Assembly: GCF_003569765.1 (NCBI RefSeq)
Contig: NZ_KZ983966.1
Coordinates: 969 to 34,410 of the forward strand
Direction of reading: 5' to 3'
Length of the DNA stretch: 33,442 nucleotides
Origin: Caldimonas tepidiphila
Lineage (GTDB): Bacteria; Pseudomonadota; Gammaproteobacteria; Burkholderiales; Burkholderiaceae_C
A program made the position numbers and the translations under genes. Below are positions 33,386 to 33,442 of this stretch, piece after piece. Each line of letters begins with the position of its first letter. Position 1 is the first letter of the stretch. The notes under the pieces are model-generated. The model was not told where the DNA came from. It did no database searches and saw only the letters and a list, made by a program, of their open reading frames with translations.

Positions 33386-33442
33386 GGCTCTGTTGCACAA
33401 ATGGCGGTGCTGTCGGTTAGGGCGCGGCGCTTGACAGCCTCG
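33385..33442. mobile_element. Probable terminus of a third insertion sequence
   Basis: Homology to the IS256 transposase ends exactly where GGGCTCTGTTGCACAAATGG begins (33385-33404). Termini starting GGC-T/C-x-TGTTGCA are typical of several IS5/IS6-related elements. The rest of the element lies beyond the window, so the family cannot be confirmed. Confidence 0.45.

Noticed and set aside
1-33442. CRISPR array or tRNA/rRNA genes
   Set aside because: No regularly spaced direct repeats and no cloverleaf-like or rRNA-like stretches were recognised by eye; a covariance-model scan was not possible.

Overview
The window is GC-rich proteobacterial chromosome, most likely from the Burkholderiales (Betaproteobacteria). 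The evidence is a partial sigma-70-like N-terminus of the Lys/Ala-rich betaproteobacterial type, a Burkholderiales-style trimeric porin, and gene order. Genus cannot be fixed from the sequence. The core content is a glycine betaine catabolism island that includes uptake, sequential demethylation, folate one-carbon handling and serine/pyruvate exit.

Layout. 1-272 (minus): 5' end of a probable rpoD, cut by the window edge. 273-3927: mostly degenerate DNA with an isochorismatase-like relic, a small membrane protein (1400-1660), a ProX/YbaK tRNA-editing protein (2074-2583) and an ISAs1-type transposase relic. 3928-8930 (plus): a folate/serine module made of purU, folB, an Fe-S L-serine dehydratase, a divergent V4R/DUF5943-like protein, a biotinyl-domain relic and folC. 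8955-9152: IS5-type relic. 9349-10449 (minus): GbdR-type regulator. 11117-13650 (minus): RidA, an orphan ParD-like antitoxin and a BCCT betaine transporter. 14147-15139 (minus): porin. 15452-32118 (minus): a tightly packed 13-gene run in the order of transcription soxB-soxD-soxA-soxG-glyA-M19-DUF5943-dgcA-dgcB-etfA-etfB-gbcA-gbcB. 32600-33442: piled-up remnants of IS3, IS256 and a third element.

How the genes work together (family knowledge plus inference). The porin and BCCT carrier would bring betaine in. GbcAB removes the first methyl group (betaine to dimethylglycine). DgcAB, with its own EtfAB pair, makes sarcosine. SoxBDAG makes glycine, releasing formaldehyde or, with THF, 5,10-methylene-THF. 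GlyA joins glycine and methylene-THF into serine, and SdaA turns serine into pyruvate. PurU frees THF from 10-formyl-THF, while FolB and FolC would raise the THF polyglutamate supply. RidA could clear 2-aminoacrylate from serine dehydration. GbdR is the likely activator. No betA/betB (choline oxidation) and no formaldehyde or formate dehydrogenase lie in the window.

The most interesting points are: a second, divergent DUF5943/V4R-like protein in the folate module; an M19 'dipeptidase' that lacks three of the five classic metal ligands; a DgcA with one Fe-S ligand replaced; an in-frame biotinyl-domain relic that overlaps the folC start; an orphan ParD; and a long hairpin directly after gbcB.
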